NCBI GenBank assembly: GCA_030386875.1 | Contig: CM059576.1 | Span: forward strand, 11,933,058-11,997,057 | Reading direction: 5' to 3' | DNA from: Morinoia aosen | Taxonomy: Eukaryota; Arthropoda; Malacostraca; Amphipoda; Talitridae | DNA length: 64,000 bases | Part shown: positions 1 through 13,163 of the stretch, piece after piece | Layout: every line of letters starts with the position of its first letter | How positions within the stretch are numbered: the stretch's first letter is position 1 | Translations under genes and position numbers: made by a program | The notes under the pieces: model-generated | Database searches by the model: none | Seen by the model: the letters and a program-made list of their open reading frames with translations, nothing else | Told to the model about the DNA's origin: nothing

Positions 1-2325
1 TGGCTCTTCTTTGCCACGTTTTATTCGCATTAATCCATGTGTAGTACTGAGGAAAATCACAATAAAGGATACCTCTTGCTAGTGGATCTTCTTGATTCAT
101 CTGGAAGTATGCTGTCAACTTTGTGGCTCTATTTTCTTCTAAAGCTACTTGTGCATGGTCTGGATCATAAACGACGTGCTGTTGATTAGGCAGGTGTATC
201 TGTAAACATTCAACTGCAGGTTGCCTCTCTTGAATAGGAAATTCGAATAATCTCCAGCACGCCTCCGTCGCTCCAATATAGCGGCAATTTTCATAGCGAG
301 TTATGTCATCACGTTCCATAGCGTTAGAGAAACCAATGCGGACACGATCGTCTTCTCTATGCAGAGAAACAGTTGCCTGATCAACAACTTTGTAAATATA
401 TTTGTATAGATATTTTACTGCTTTCACTGAAGCGCACCACTCAATATTGATATGAGCTTCGTATTTTTGCAATAACCATGCGTTGTAGGGAACAACGTTG
501 CGATTATCAATATTAACTGTGCTGTTTCCAACTTGTATAGTAGCTATGAACCTACCTTCTGCAGGACTTCTACGACGATAATTTGGGTAAGAATCGTTTG
601 CAACTGATGTCTGTGAATTGTAGTCTTTGGGATAATTCTTGCTGCATTTGCCATCAATCATGCAGGGTGAACTTGGGTTATCTCTTCCACACGGGCCGTG
701 TGTCATGTATTTTGTAACCAAATTGTATAGATGCGTGGTGTTTGTGTTTTCAGGATCAGGAAGTTCAGCGGAAACAACTTTATCAATTTCTTGCCAAGTA
801 TCATGGTGATTTTCCAAAATAAACAAATAATGACAATGAGGCAATCCTCTTTTCTGAAATTCTATAGTGTTCACATGAGCGATGAGTTTTCCAAGAACTC
901 CAGATTTTATGTCGTATAGCAATTGCTGCTATTTTAGTCTAAACACTCTTGCAGTTATATCAGGCCTATCTGTAGCTGTCTGGCCATTGGAAAGTTCACT
1001 AAAAATTTCAGGCCATTTTGGATTGCATGTAAAAGTCAGGAATAAAGTAGGTTTGACAAATTTTCTAACAATTGCCATGGCATCCTGATAATGCTTAACC
1101 ATATATCGCGGACTTCCAGTAAAAGAAGGTGGTAATATAACCTTGCGGCCGGCTCGATCAGCGTCGCCTGCAAGTATAGCATCTTCTAAGCCATTGTACA
1201 GATCAGATCGTAAAGTTGTTTGATTATCGCGAATGTATTGTAGACGGCATGATTGTACTTTTGCAAACTGATCGACACAATATTGTTGGAATAAACGATT
1301 GCCGAAGAGCAATACGTTCACAGACTGTGCTCGTTTCATGATGCGATAAGAGTAAAATTGTACCAATGAAATTTGACGGGTTCCAGTTGCATTCATAATT
1401 CCAAGATGCCAACCGCCAGTGCCAGAAGGAAAAAAACATGGATACATCATAGGATCATACGATCGATGAGAGTCACTCAATGTTTGCAATCGGTGCTCAG
1501 AATTCACTTCTCTGAAATTTGTAATCACTGATCTTTCAAAATAATTTGGTTCATTATCAACACCATTCGGTATCAAAATTGCAACTTCATTAGAAGTTGG
1601 TAGATTATACCTTCTTGAGTGTTCAGCATCAGGCTTTTTATCAGCATGTAAGGCAATAGATTCATTTGATGGGATGGTACCGGTGTCTATTTGTTCTTGT
1701 ATTGATAAAAAAGACTCCAAATAAGAGTTTCCTGCAGAAACGATTGAAGAATGGATTATTCTGAATATATTTTCATCAAAAATGGGGTTTGCTCTGTTGA
1801 CAGGCATTCGATGAATTCGTTGCCTTATCTGTTCGTCGGGATCGTAGAAGTATGTCTGCAAGCACGAAGGAGAAGTTCCATGAATGTTTCGAGGAGCACC
1901 GAAAAGTCTGTAGACAATTCCATGAATTTTATAATTAGAAATTCCTCGTAGAATCGTAGCATCATTTACTTTCATTGAACACATCGCCATCGCACTGATA
2001 AATCTTCTAATATTGACCGGAAATATTTGGCCTCTAGTGTATTAGCAGTGTAAAGATTAGAGAGCTCATCGGGTAACTCAGGCATATTTGTAATTTTATC
2101 ATACCTGATTTACAGCAAATTCCCAAAATTAGGATTGTTTACCGTCCCTCCTGTTTTTTCTCCCATAAACATAAGAGAATTGCAGTGCCGACATCGTACT
2201 TCCATTAAACCACAACTTTGGCGTTCAACGTTAACAGATATCTGAAGAAAACCATCTATATCACAACTCCTGGCTGTATTGAAATTCCGACGTCGATTTT
2301 ACTGACGTACTCTTCTGTGATGAAC

Positions 2326-2486
2326 TGTATTTTGTTATTGAATTCTTTCTCGTGCTTCTTGAGACAATTGTTCTCTTGCAATACGGTGCTGAGCTGCATT
2401 TTGTTATTGAATTCTTTCTCGTCCTTCTTGAGACAATTGTTCTCTTGCAATACGATGCTGAGCTGCATTTTGTTATTGAATTCTCG
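2326..2486 (-). repeat. 69-bp coding tandem repeat in Helitron leader
   Basis: Two full copies and one partial copy of a 69-bp unit encode a 23-residue repeat on the minus strand (core EFNNKMQLSTVLQENN, then CLKKHEK). One further partial copy resumes after the inserted element at about 3255-3290. The unit preserves the frame, so it expanded while the leader was still coding. Confidence 0.75.
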
Positions 2487-2490
2487 GAAC

Positions 2491-3250
2491 AAGTCTCGCT
2501 GAGCGGCGAAGCCGCTCAGCGAGAATGAAAATATCAACTATAACTGGAATTTGATGCTGATTCCGAATCTGCAATTTGTTTTGACCGCTCTCGATTTTTT
2601 CGATTTTTTGTGATTTTTTTGAATTTAAATTTTTATACATTTTTAATGTTTTTTTTTGTCCTGCACCACCTCATGATCCGAACTTTGCCAGACCGTGCCT
2701 TGAAGACCTGAGTACCGGATAGGGCCGGGTTTCACCCGACCGTCATGGACATGGCATTCTTTGGGCACCACGTCAGTTGTTGCTAGCCGCCTGGCCTGAC
2801 CAGGCCGGACTTAGCATTTTATGAGCACATTCACCTCATGATCCGAACTTTGCCTCTCTCGACCCAACCTGGTCGGACTTGGCATACTTTGGCTTGCACC
2901 ACCTCATGATCCGAACTCTGTCATTCTCGACCCAACCTGGTCGGACTTGGCATACTTTGGCTTGCACCACCTCATGGTCGGAACTCTGCCATTCTCGACC
3001 CAACATGGTCAGACCGTGCCTTGAAGACCTGAGTACCGGATAGGGCCGGGTTCCACCCAACCTGTACGGACATGGCATTCTTTGGGCACCACCTCAGTTG
3101 TTGCTAGCCGCCTTTCCAAAAAAAAAAAAAAAAAAAATCGAAAAAATCGAGAGCGGTCAAAACAAATTGCATATTCGGAATCAGCATCGAATTCCAGTTA
3201 TAATCGACATTTTCATTCTCGCTGAGCGGCTTTGCCGCTCAGCGAGACTT
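2491..3250. mobile_element. Palindrome-ended MITE inserted in the Helitron
   Basis: A non-coding element of about 760 bp. Each end carries a near-perfect 29-bp hairpin (2495-2523 and 3218-3246, arm CTCGCTGAGCGGC), and the inverted repeat continues inward for roughly 100 bp more (2524-2625 against 3130-3217). The middle holds direct repeats: a roughly 130-bp unit at 2655-2795 and 2970-3113, and a roughly 65-bp unit repeated between them. An A-run lies at 3119-3137. It interrupts the Helitron leader repeats. No clear target duplication is visible, partly because the flanks are themselves repetitive. The superfamily is unknown. Confidence 0.7.
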
Positions 3251-3600
3251 AAGCCGAGTTCTCTCTCGTGCTTCTTGAGACAATTCAGGACGGAGTTCAC
3301 GACGTCTTTCAGTATTTCTAAGTCATTGCTCTTCTTTCTGATCTTTCGGTTGTCTTGCTCGCCGCAATTGTTGAGCTAATCTCTTTGCGTTTATTCTTTT
3401 TTGTTCATCCGTGTCTAAAATAGGGATAAGTAAATTTTCTAATGAAGAAATTTTAGTCGTAATACTTTCTTTTAAATATGAACATTGAGTTGCGAAAATT
3501 GTGAAGTAGATGTAGCTTGTATCACAGATACGCTCATCACACACTTTTGGCTGGCTTCGGACGGACAGACGGACGGACGCGGCTCTTATTATAGTATAGA

Positions 3601-5574
3601 TTTTCACTAGAAGAACTGTGGCTAACCCTCACGACCCAACCTCTTTACGTTTGTAATAGGGGGTTAGCTTCCGTTATTAATTAAATTCTGCTTGGCGCGG
3701 TCACTTTATCTGACGCGCGACGGCCAGCTTCGAAGTTCAATAATTAAAAAATAACGCATCAGTGAGCAGAATGTCATTCATGTAAAAGGTCTTAAAATGT
3801 GTTCCTTTGTTGATTATTTGCCCCCAAATTATCAATTTCCGTGCAGCACCTAAAATAAATATTGACCCAGAATGATTAGTGGATGAAATATATTTTTGAG
3901 AGAATAACTGTGATATGTATTCTATAAAGCTGGGTTTTAAAAAGTTCTATTTTAAAATTTACTAAACTTTTGCTGACTGATTTTTGTGATGTATCAGAAG
4001 TAGACTTCAATAAAATTGTAAGAGGATAGGAAATATAGATTGAATGATAGGGAACTGCATGAAAGAAAAGTCAACATGGTATGTTTGAAAGCAGGATATA
4101 ATATTAAAATTTAAACAAGAAAAAAAGTTCTAAAATTTCTCTAATCAATTATAAAATTAGATTGCTTCTCCTCTATATTCAACTTCTTCTGAGAACATCA
4201 AATCTGTTTTATGATGAAAATTTTATATGCCAATAATAATTTAGTTTCTGGAATATGTAAATTTGATACTTTCAAATTATGAGGTTATGGGGGTTAAGTT
4301 CTTTTCACAACAAGCCAGGCAGGTTAATGAGTGCTTAGACTTGAGCTTTGTCCGTAAACCAAAACCTGAAAAGATCATGTTCCATCATTTATTTTATATA
4401 TTGTAAGGCATTACAATTTAATATTAACAAAGTGAAGTATGTAACATTAAACATGAAATTACACAATGTGATACTAAATGTTGATGCTCAGAGATCTTGA
4501 TTAACTTAAAACAACGAAAAATCAAACTCGCCCTATAACAGGGGTTCTCACGGGTTGTAACTCTACAGATGAAACTTGAAATTTAGGGGAATTTTTCTGG
4601 TTAATTTATCTAGTCTGAAACAAAAAATGCAATGAAATAAATGATTAAATCATTTTTCCCAATTATACGTCTGAAACAAAGTTCTGAAGTTTGAACAAGA
4701 CCATACAATAAACAATCAACTAATTGTTTTTATTTAGTGGACACACTGCATGCATGAATTCAACTAAGTTGAAAGTTGACTTAGCTTATGCAACTGGGTG
4801 ACAAGTGTTGCCATACACTGTCTCCTGAAAGGGTTTTTATTAGGTTAAAATGGAATCAATCTTGTTGAAGAAGAGCCAGAAGGTTATTGATTGGCATAAA
4901 ATTTAAGGATTCTCAACTTTTTATGGATTGAGGTCAGCTAAATGATCATAGTGCTTTTAACAGTAACATTTAATGGCTACTTTTTATTACAACCTTGTAT
5001 TATTATCTCTCTAAATGATAAATTGTGGATGCATTGTAGGACAAACTTATTCATCATCAAATACTAGACATTTGAATTTTCTTACACTGAATTTGATGGT
5101 AATGTTTTACTCGGTTTGTTTCCTAATATAGCTGGGATTTGTAAAGGTGAGTAAATGAATAATTAGGGAGAAATGCGGATTGGAAAAATGCATACAATAT
5201 CACCCTAGCCTCAAAACTTTTATTTGCCGACTAGCAAGCATTGTCCTTTGCAGTATTGTATGTTGTCACGAACATTAGAACATTGAAGCAAGCATTTATG
5301 GTTGAAAGTGATGAGAAAATTACTCTTAGTAAAAAAGTAGTCTGTTGCATTGGATCTTTTTGCTCCTAATGAAATTATATTAGATTTCCATCCTTTTGTC
5401 TTATGTTTCCTTAGTTATTTAATTATGTCTGAATCCATTGATGAAATAATTTATCTTATATGTCTCTTTCATTGATGCATGTTCATGGCTCAGAACAAGC
5501 AGTATTGGCTTTTTATAGAAAATAATGATAAATGTTATAGATCTATTCTTCAATGCAATAAAATATCATTCGTG
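3601..5574. other. AT-rich stretch, no gene seen
   Basis: No long open frame, recognisable protein motif or strong repeat structure was found between the Helitron end and the start of the left large repeat unit. Confidence 0.6.
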
Positions 5575-5874
5575 ATAGAGATGCGGGGAGAGTAGAAATT
5601 TGATCATTGTGTTGAGGAAGATACTTGTGAAACAGGGATTATTTCTGTTGTAAACTTGCATAACTGGTGTCCTGGTTCTTTGCTATATCAAACTCTTGTT
5701 GCTACCTGAGCAGAAACAGCTTCTGGCAGATGTTTATTTGTATTATCAAACAATTGGGCGCAGTATGAAACGTGTAATCTTCGGCATTTGGATGTGAATT
5801 ATTTTCTCCACACAGAATTGAGCCCACACATTTCCAATTTTTATATATAGAATAATGCGGCTCATAATTTTATA

Positions 5875-6421
5875 AGGTAAATCTGAAGGATATGACAGTT
5901 ATCGATTATCCACTTTTTGGTGCCTGAACCTAATTAATTGCATCAAAATGAACAAGTTTTCTTCTATGCACTTTCGGTCTCAAATGAGTATTTTACGATT
6001 TATAGCGGTAAGTTTAGTTTCGTCTTTGGTTACGAATGCGCTCGAATAAACAGCTACTCATTGATTTTTGAATTTTTGTTGCTTGAATCATGGTTATAAC
6101 ATTGAAATAAACAACTTTTCTTCCATACACTTTTTTCGTCGAATGAGTATTAAAAGAGGTATAGCGGTAGGTTTGGTTTCGTCTTTGATGACCGCGCTGG
6201 AAGCGAGTGCGCATTGCAGTGTTGCTGTCCGACATGCTCCTTGAATTACTTGCCGCTTCAAACACTGGAGTTGCGGTAAGTCATTTACCGCTATACATAA
6301 TAAAATACTCATTTGAGACGGAAAGTGCATAGAAGAAAACTTGTTTATTTCGAACGAATTAACAATGCTAAGGCATCGAAATTAATAAAATCGATAACTG
6401 ACATATCCTTCAGATTTACCT
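5875..6421. mobile_element. Foldback MITE, AGGTAAATCTGAAGG ends
   Basis: Terminal inverted repeats of about 150 bp begin AGGTAAATCTGAAGGATATG and end with its complement. The 6-bp direct repeat TTTATA flanks the element at 5869-5874 and 6422-6427. The right unit has the uninterrupted site near 54170-54180, which confirms both the insertion and the duplication. An internal segment (about 6100-6190) repeats the left arm, so the element also contains an internal duplication. It is non-coding. A relative lies at 19497-19939. Confidence 0.8.
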
Positions 6422-6445
6422 TTTATAATTTTTTAATGAGTTTAA

Positions 6446-7281
6446 CCCGTCTCCCCATGGTCGACCTACCGGGAGGTTTGAAGAAAATGGGTCAACTGTG
6501 CAACTTACTGTACATTCATTAATCATGTTAGAAGTTTCATTGGGGGTTCATTGTAGAGAGAGAGTTGCTCTTTCTGTCAGTGGGGAAAAAAATGCTGCTA
6601 CCCCAACAAAAATCTACGAAATTTGAGTTTTTATTTGGGTAAAATAAAAAAACAGAAATCAGAAAATCACTGGCCATTTTTCATTTATTGCACTTTCATG
6701 TTTTTTTATGATGGATTTTCATAGATTCTGAGTTGCTGAATCTTGTGGTATTTGAATTTTTTTTCAGGTCTAATAGTTCCGGAGTTATGTGCATTATATG
6801 TAAAACACAGTTTTTATTTTTCAGTTCATTTTGTGTATAGGCTGTTATCAAGCAGTTTCATTGTTGTAAATAGTGTGATCTGCATAGAGCTTTTCCTCCC
6901 GAATACAATGGTGGTATTATTTTTTGCCTAGGAGTAAATCTGTGGATTTGGACTCCCATTTTCGGAAAAAAAACCAGGAAAAAATAAAAATGATGGCGAC
7001 CTTCTAGAAGGCAGAGTGTGTGCTGGTATGCCTCAGCTACACTGCTGGCCTTCTAAGAGGTTGTGCAGCGCCGGTAGCGACACTCCAGACTGAGCAGAAG
7101 AATTCATACAGATTTGAGCTTGTTACCTCTCCTTCCCAGTTCCCCCCACCTAATTTTACCTTACACCAATGAATAGCGCTTAACGAGACGGTTAAGGCCA
7201 TATATGGCAACCCTAGGTTTGCTGATATGAAACATGTACTAGCTTTGCCGACCATCCAAGAGTCCAGGACGTGGCGACGGG
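6446..7281. mobile_element. Non-autonomous piggyBac-like element
   Basis: TTAA at 6442-6445 and 7282-7285 flanks an 836-bp insert whose ends are CCCGTC and GACGGG. TTAA targets and CCC-starting termini are typical of piggyBac. The right unit lacks the insert at the matching position (near 54140-54155). No transposase is encoded. Confidence 0.75.
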
Positions 7282-8849
7282 TTAATGTAGTACCTGCATC
7301 TTAGCAACTTGGCTGGAAAATTTAGTATTCTACAGATGTTTTTGTTCAATTTTTGTGTTAACTGTTTTGGAATTATCATTCTGACAAATACATTAGGGGA
7401 ACCTAATTTTAATTTACCATACATAAAGTGAATTTTTGCTTAAGGAGACCAAATATCCTTGTGGGTCGAGACATCATATATGAGATTTTTGTGTGAAAAT
7501 GTTCGTAAACCCTTCCTACATCACGTAATGAAAATGGGAACCCTGTACGAGGCTTCTAACCCCCCCCCCCAAAATACCTCCCAAAGGGGGTAGTTTACCC
7601 TAAAAACCCTCCAAAAAGAAGGTATTTTGGAGGCATACCCAGAGAGTTTCCATAATACGCAAAGGGAGAACACAATGGAAAAACCAAGTGAAATATTATA
7701 TAAAATTAGTTGTGTTATAGTTATTTTGTAGGGATAACAAAAACATAAGTATCATATATGGCAAAGTGCTCTGAAGAGAAGAATACCCCTTTAGGAAGAA
7801 TTTCTTTAAAATTGAACCTAGAGCAATGAAATTTGATACACTGATAGGAAATGCAATTTGGAATCATTTATCTTGAGTGAAAAAATGTGATTTTCTTGAA
7901 AGAAAACGAGATATAGAAAAAGAAGTTTTTGGTGGAGTTTTTCAAAATGCATCTCTTCCAACAGTTTTTGAGTAGAAGTGATGATTTTGGTGTCATTGGA
8001 TGCGAAAATACCTGTACATTCCAAAAACTAACATGGTGTTCTCCAAACATTCAATTTAAAATGGAAAAACATAAAAAATTCCATGGCACGTCTTATGTTA
8101 AAAAACGTATCATGACGTCACAACTCATGATCGGAAATGAATTTTGAATTGCCAATTTAGTTTTTAGAATGCCCTTGTTTTTTCCGCATCCAATGATACC
8201 AAAATCATTACTGTAGCTCGAAAACTGTAGGAGGAGGCGCATTTTGAAACACCACATTCTGATCCTTCAAATTAAGGTGAACAAAGAAACCTAATCAATC
8301 TCAATTTTTCTTTATCATTATTGGTTGGGTCAGCTAGGACCATTGAAATCATTATACAGTAATAAAGAGACATAGAAGATAACATAGCCACTTCGAGCCA
8401 TGGAGAAAAAGCCAAGGGGGAAGTGTAAAATGATAAAATACCACTTCCCCCTCCCCTCCCCCCATTCTTAAAACCCTCGGAGCATCGGACCCAGTGCACA
8501 TACAAAGTTAATTTTTTCACAGGATGTACGTGACATCTTACTCTTTCTATAGCACCTAAAAATCAATATCCGAGAAAACTCGCCAATCTGGGAGTATTCA
8601 CCCTTGAACACAACCCCCATTTTCTCAGAACCAACTTTTTAGGATTTTGGCGCTAAATTTCAGCCACAGGTTTCATCAGATTGAGGTCATCTTTTTGTAT
8701 CACCAAGAGCAAGGTGAGTACTATAATATGCCTGAGTTTTTTTTATAATCTTTCAAAATATTCATGTATGAATTTTTTATGAAAATAATCACGAAAATAT
8801 TTTTCAAAAATTTTTTAAAATTTTTTCGAAACTAAAACAGAAATCTATC

Positions 8850-11800
8850 TAGTGATGTCCCGATACCATTTTTTTGGGCGACACCGATACCCATTTTTTG
8901 GCCGATACCGATACCGATACCGATACTCCGATACCTGAAAATACCGATACTTTGACCGATTCTACTACCGATACCGATACTTTTACAATCATCTAACCTA
9001 ATAATACCCGTTGTATGTTAGTTTATGTATTAGCTCGGTGTCCGCTTCTTAAGAAACATAGGGTGTCTGAGTTTGCGGTATCATGGATACCGAATTCCTC
9101 AGTGTAACATTGAAAGATCGTCTGTAAATGCAATGATATGTTTGAAATTCAATCAGGATAGGTTAGTAGTATTGAATAGGTTGTTGTGATCGCCGTAATT
9201 TGCGCATTTTCCTAACCATGTCGCTTTTGTGCAGCTTTCAGGCCATATTGAATAATTAAAAGACATTAAATTAAACATAGTAATTTGGTGAATAGCTGTG
9301 CCCAAAGTAATCATTTTTGAGTAATGGTGATTTGTCACCGGAGGGGAACTCCGAGTCACGAGAGCTTTGTGTGTTCTTGTGCATATGTGCTCAGCATAAA
9401 CATTTTAAACCTACCCGACTTTCCGTTCTACGTATTGGCAACAGTGGACAACGCATTAGTGGTGTAGGGCCTACAAGAACCGCAGTTGCTACCGTGTAAT
9501 GACGATCGCTAGGCCTTCGCGTCGTCAACGTGCTTTGCGGCGGTGCGAGTTACGACATGGAATTAGGATAGCATAGGTTAGATAATGTTGATGGAATTTT
9601 TCCATGGGTCCATCTAGCTTAACGATGACATTGTCCTCGGCATTTCCATGGGTCATGCTGCTACCTAATAATACCCTTGCCCTTGGTTTATTTGTTTGGT
9701 GTCTGTTTCTTCCATTTCTCTGTCACTCACGCTCATAAGGATAGTTATAATGGTCGTATCTGTGGTACGAGTTTCAACGGTGCGCAAGTACAAAAATATT
9801 TTTCATCACGGGTACTGTTAGGATGGATATACTGTATTTGTTCATCATCTACATCTTGGAAATTCGTTCATGAATAGTATTGAATCCCATTTTTGGCGGG
9901 CCGTGCACACTTGTATTAAAATAAAACCATTATAACTCCTTCATGGGAGTTATAATAAAATTATTTGCTAATATATCTAATAATACAAAAATATTGATAA
10001 AAAAGTTTCCGGTTGTGAAAAATAAAATGCTCTTGCTATGTTAACTATATTGTTGAGGAAAACAACAAAATGAAATCCATTCAACAGATATGTGTTTCTA
10101 ATCGTATTGCAACGTAATGTAGACTAGCTATAATAGCAACTGGCTCCAAAAGTGGACCAAAACAATAGTTTATTCGAAAAAGGATTGTCATTTTCGTGTT
10201 ATTCACACCAAAGACGAGTACATACTTTGGCGAAAGAAAATAGTAAAATTCGATAAGCCCCGAAACCGAAAATATCCTCAAACACGCAACCATCTATAAG
10301 ATGAGGAATTTAAAAACGACAGTTTCAATTCAGGAACTTGATCATATTTATTAGGAATACGTTTCGGAGTCCAGATTCATCATCAGTTCGTAAATTTACA
10401 AATCATTATGTCTGCAATAAAAGATCAAGCAAAATGTTAGATACAGTCATTAAAGGAAATCGAGAAAATAAAAATAAAATTAAAACATGCCCCAGAAAAA
10501 CTAAAATCGACAAGATTACTATTTAGTTACAATTTGTAAAGGGTAGGAACTATCAGAATTGTTGAGGGCCGGTTTTCGTTTAAAAATATGTAGCGACTCT
10601 AAAATTCTGAGGTCACATGCAGTTGAAGCCGAATCTAATATTTAGTTGCATTTTACTGCGTGATTACGTACTGCGGAGTGTGAGGAGTAAGCTAATTAGT
10701 TCCCCGCGCGGAAGCTTCGACCCCAATGTTCGACCATTCTGTTATAAAAATTTCGTGACGTCATGCCGACGTACGATGATGTGCACTGCACACAACTGTA
10801 TAACTGTTAAAAATAAATCAGATCGAGGTTCGCATCTCCATCGGAAGCGTATCCTTGTACCGGAAAAAATGAAGCAACCATAAAATTATACAATTCCGGT
10901 ACAAGGATACGCTTTTGATGGAGAAAGAACCTTTCTGATTTATTTTTACAGTTGTGTGCAGAGCACATCATCGTACATCGGCATTACGGCACAAAATTTT
11001 GATATCAGAATGGCCGAACATCGGGGTTGAAGCTTTCGCACGGGGAATCAATTCGCACAATTCGTACGTAATCACGCAGTAAAATGCAACGAACCGATAT
11101 CCTCTGCAGACTTCAAAATCTTAGATTTGGCTTCAACTACATGTGACCTCAGAATTTCAGAGTCGCTACATATTTTTAAACGAAAACTGGCCCTCAACAG
11201 TTCTGACAGTTCCTACCCATCGTAAATTGGAAGTAGATCTTGTCGATTTTATTTTCTCTGGGACATGTTTTGATTTTTTTTTTGTTTTCTTGATTTTCTT
11301 TAATGACTGTATCCAACATTTTATTTTTTCTTATATTGTAGTCATAATGAATTTTAATTTTCCGAACTGATGATGGAGCTGGACTCCAAAACGTATTCCT
11401 AGTAAATATGATTAAAGTTCCTTGGAAATTTCCTCGTTTTTAAATTCATCAAGTTGCGATGAAAGCAATCAACTGACCCGTTCAGATGTATTCAACTAAT
11501 AAGATTGTTCGTGAATTTTTCAAACATCTTAACATAGAAGAAAAATGCAAGATTCGTAATGAACGGTGATATGCATGCTAAGTTAAAACAAGTTAATAGC
11601 TTCGTAATATTTGGCGATTTACAAGCTAAATTAAAATAGAATTATCGGCAATTTTTATATTCAATTCACAAAACCTTTCAAATGCACCTTCAACTTTATT
11701 AAATTGGTTTGGTTTTTGTTTACCTGTCACATACTTTCAGAAATGGATATTAGGTCAAACTATATAGGTTTTAGTCGTAAGAGTATAATTATTTTATGTC

Positions 11801-12658
11801 GCTACAGGATTTAACCATTCATGCTACATAGCTTTCAGTTATGACCGTGACTCATCGGGAATTCAAAGTAGTGAATTCAGTTAGCGGGCCTGAGTAAACG
11901 CAATAATTCAACAGTTAGCTATCTAATTCACTAGGTATGAATAGGCTCGTTATTTGATTACAAGTACGCACAGTCCGTCAAAAATTACGGGATTCACTAA
12001 CTTTCTTGAACAAATTTTCTAAATGTGGTGCCCAACGAATGTATTCATCCTAACAGCGCTCGTGATGAAAAATATTCTTGTACTTGCGCACTGGTGAAAC
12101 TCGTATCACAGATACGGTCACTATAACTCTCCTCATGAGCGTGACAAAGAAAATGGAAGAAGCGGACTCCAAATACACCAAGGGCATTATTAGATAGTAG
12201 CAGGACCCGTGGAGATTCCATGGACAATGTCATCGTTAAGCTAGGCGGACCCGAGAAAAAATTCTGACAGTATTACCTCACCCGTGCTAACATTGCCTAT
12301 CCTGATCTAAGGTAACCTATCCTATCCTAACAAAACCTATCCTGATAAAATATGAAATATTTAAATGCATGGAAACGCCATCTTTTAATGTTACACTGAG
12401 GAATTCGGTATCCATGATAGCGCAAACTCACACAACGCGGACACCAAATAAATATATAAATAAACACACAACGGGTATTATTAGGTTAAATACTTTTACT
12501 TTCATGATTTATGACCTTCATTTGAATGATAAAATACGTATTTTTGGAAAGTATCGGTAAAGTATCGGCCAGGTTTTGCCGATACCGATACCGATACCAC
12601 TAAAAATGGCCGATACTGCCGATACCGATACCGATACCGATACATCGGTACATCACTA
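8850..12658. mobile_element. Non-autonomous hAT element, TAGTGATGT ends
   Basis: Termini are TAGTGATGT and ACATCACTA, with subterminal runs of the GATACC/CCGATA type. The 8-bp direct repeats are AATCTATC (8842-8849) and CATCTATC (12659-12666), one mismatch apart. The right unit carries the single uninterrupted site near 51449-51456. The inverted repeat continues inward for several hundred bases (8990-9130 against 12370-12480, and 9600-9840 against 12040-12240). No transposase frame was found. The interior holds a separate large palindrome (10300-11450). A shorter relative sits at 39670-40892. Confidence 0.82.
10300..11450. repeat. 1.15-kb palindrome (foldback) inside the hAT element
   Basis: Two arms of about 570 bp run outward from a centre near 10883-10900. 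For example, the stretch ending GTATCCTTGTACCGGAA at the left of the centre is mirrored by TTCCGGTACAAGGATAC to its right. The outer ends share GAATTTAAAAACGA-type sequence. Agreement is close to complete in the core and weaker outward. This is either a foldback transposon that landed in the hAT element or an inverted duplication within it. It encodes no protein. Confidence 0.8.
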
Positions 12659-13163
12659 CATCTATCTGCACCATTTTGACTGGTGTTCATAGTGAATCCA
12701 ACAGAAAAAAAACTTTTGTCTTTATCTGCGTTATTGGCTGAGATGCTTGGCATTGGCATTCGAATGCTTCAAACATGCTCTGAATACCTCAATGCTTATT
12801 TCAACGTGGAAGTATTTTTTTTAAAATAATAGAGAACAAGCGTTCGGTCTCCTTAAACTAACTTAATGTTAATCTTAATTAGAATTAAGACAAAAATTGT
12901 TAATCAAAGTTGTTAGTATTTGGGAGTGCTTGGGGCTGCTAATAATGAATTAGATAAGAGGAAAACTAGAAGATCGGAACAAGCATGGGAAAGTTTGTAA
13001 GGAAAAGTTACCTGGCTATAAATGCTATAAAAATTGTACTGTAAGGAAATAAGGCATTTTGTTGTTTCATTGGTTGATGTACTTAATTCTCCTTTGTACT
13101 TCAATTTCATTCTATTGTATTCAGCTTTGTTTGTTTACTGAATGCTTCTTAAATTTTTTTCAG

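Larger units (their letters stand above)
1..3423 (-). pseudogene. Helitron replicase (Rep plus helicase-like N domain), decayed
   Basis: This is the N-terminal half of a rolling-circle Helitron Rep/helicase protein. Order on the minus strand: a basic leader around 3330-3420 (motif AKRLAQQLRRARQ), a 23-residue repeat region (about 2326-2486), a cysteine cluster with CRHC at about 2170, then an open stretch 1990-929 with the helicase-like N domain (YKIHGIVYRLFG, YPCFFPSGTGGWH, FLTFTCNPKWPEI). The frame continues past a single TAG at 929-931 into the Rep nuclease domain at 928-1. That domain shows the HUH-type motif GLPHCHYLF near 830 and a tyrosine-rich motif KYLYKYIYK near 400, the expected catalytic-tyrosine region. 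Defects are the TAG, a frame break near 2100 after the CRHC motif, and the inserted element at 2491-3250. The helicase part lies outside the window. Coding looks ancestral but not functional. Confidence 0.88.
1..3600 (-). mobile_element. Helitron, 5' portion, cut by window start
   Basis: The minus strand encodes a recognisable Helitron replicase across most of this stretch. Its 5' end is placed at 3600: read on the minus strand the element opens TCTATACTATAATAAGAG, starting with TC as Helitrons do, and the base just outside is A, matching the usual insertion between A and T. The helicase half, the 3' hairpin and the CTRR end would lie left of position 1 and are not visible. A palindrome-ended element is inserted at 2491-3250. 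The Rep and N-terminal identification is strong. The exact 5' base is inferred from the family's usual end. Confidence 0.85.

Noticed and set aside
2836-3078. Repetitive 80-codon minus-strand frame
   Set aside because: It arises from the non-coding direct repeats inside the palindrome-ended element.
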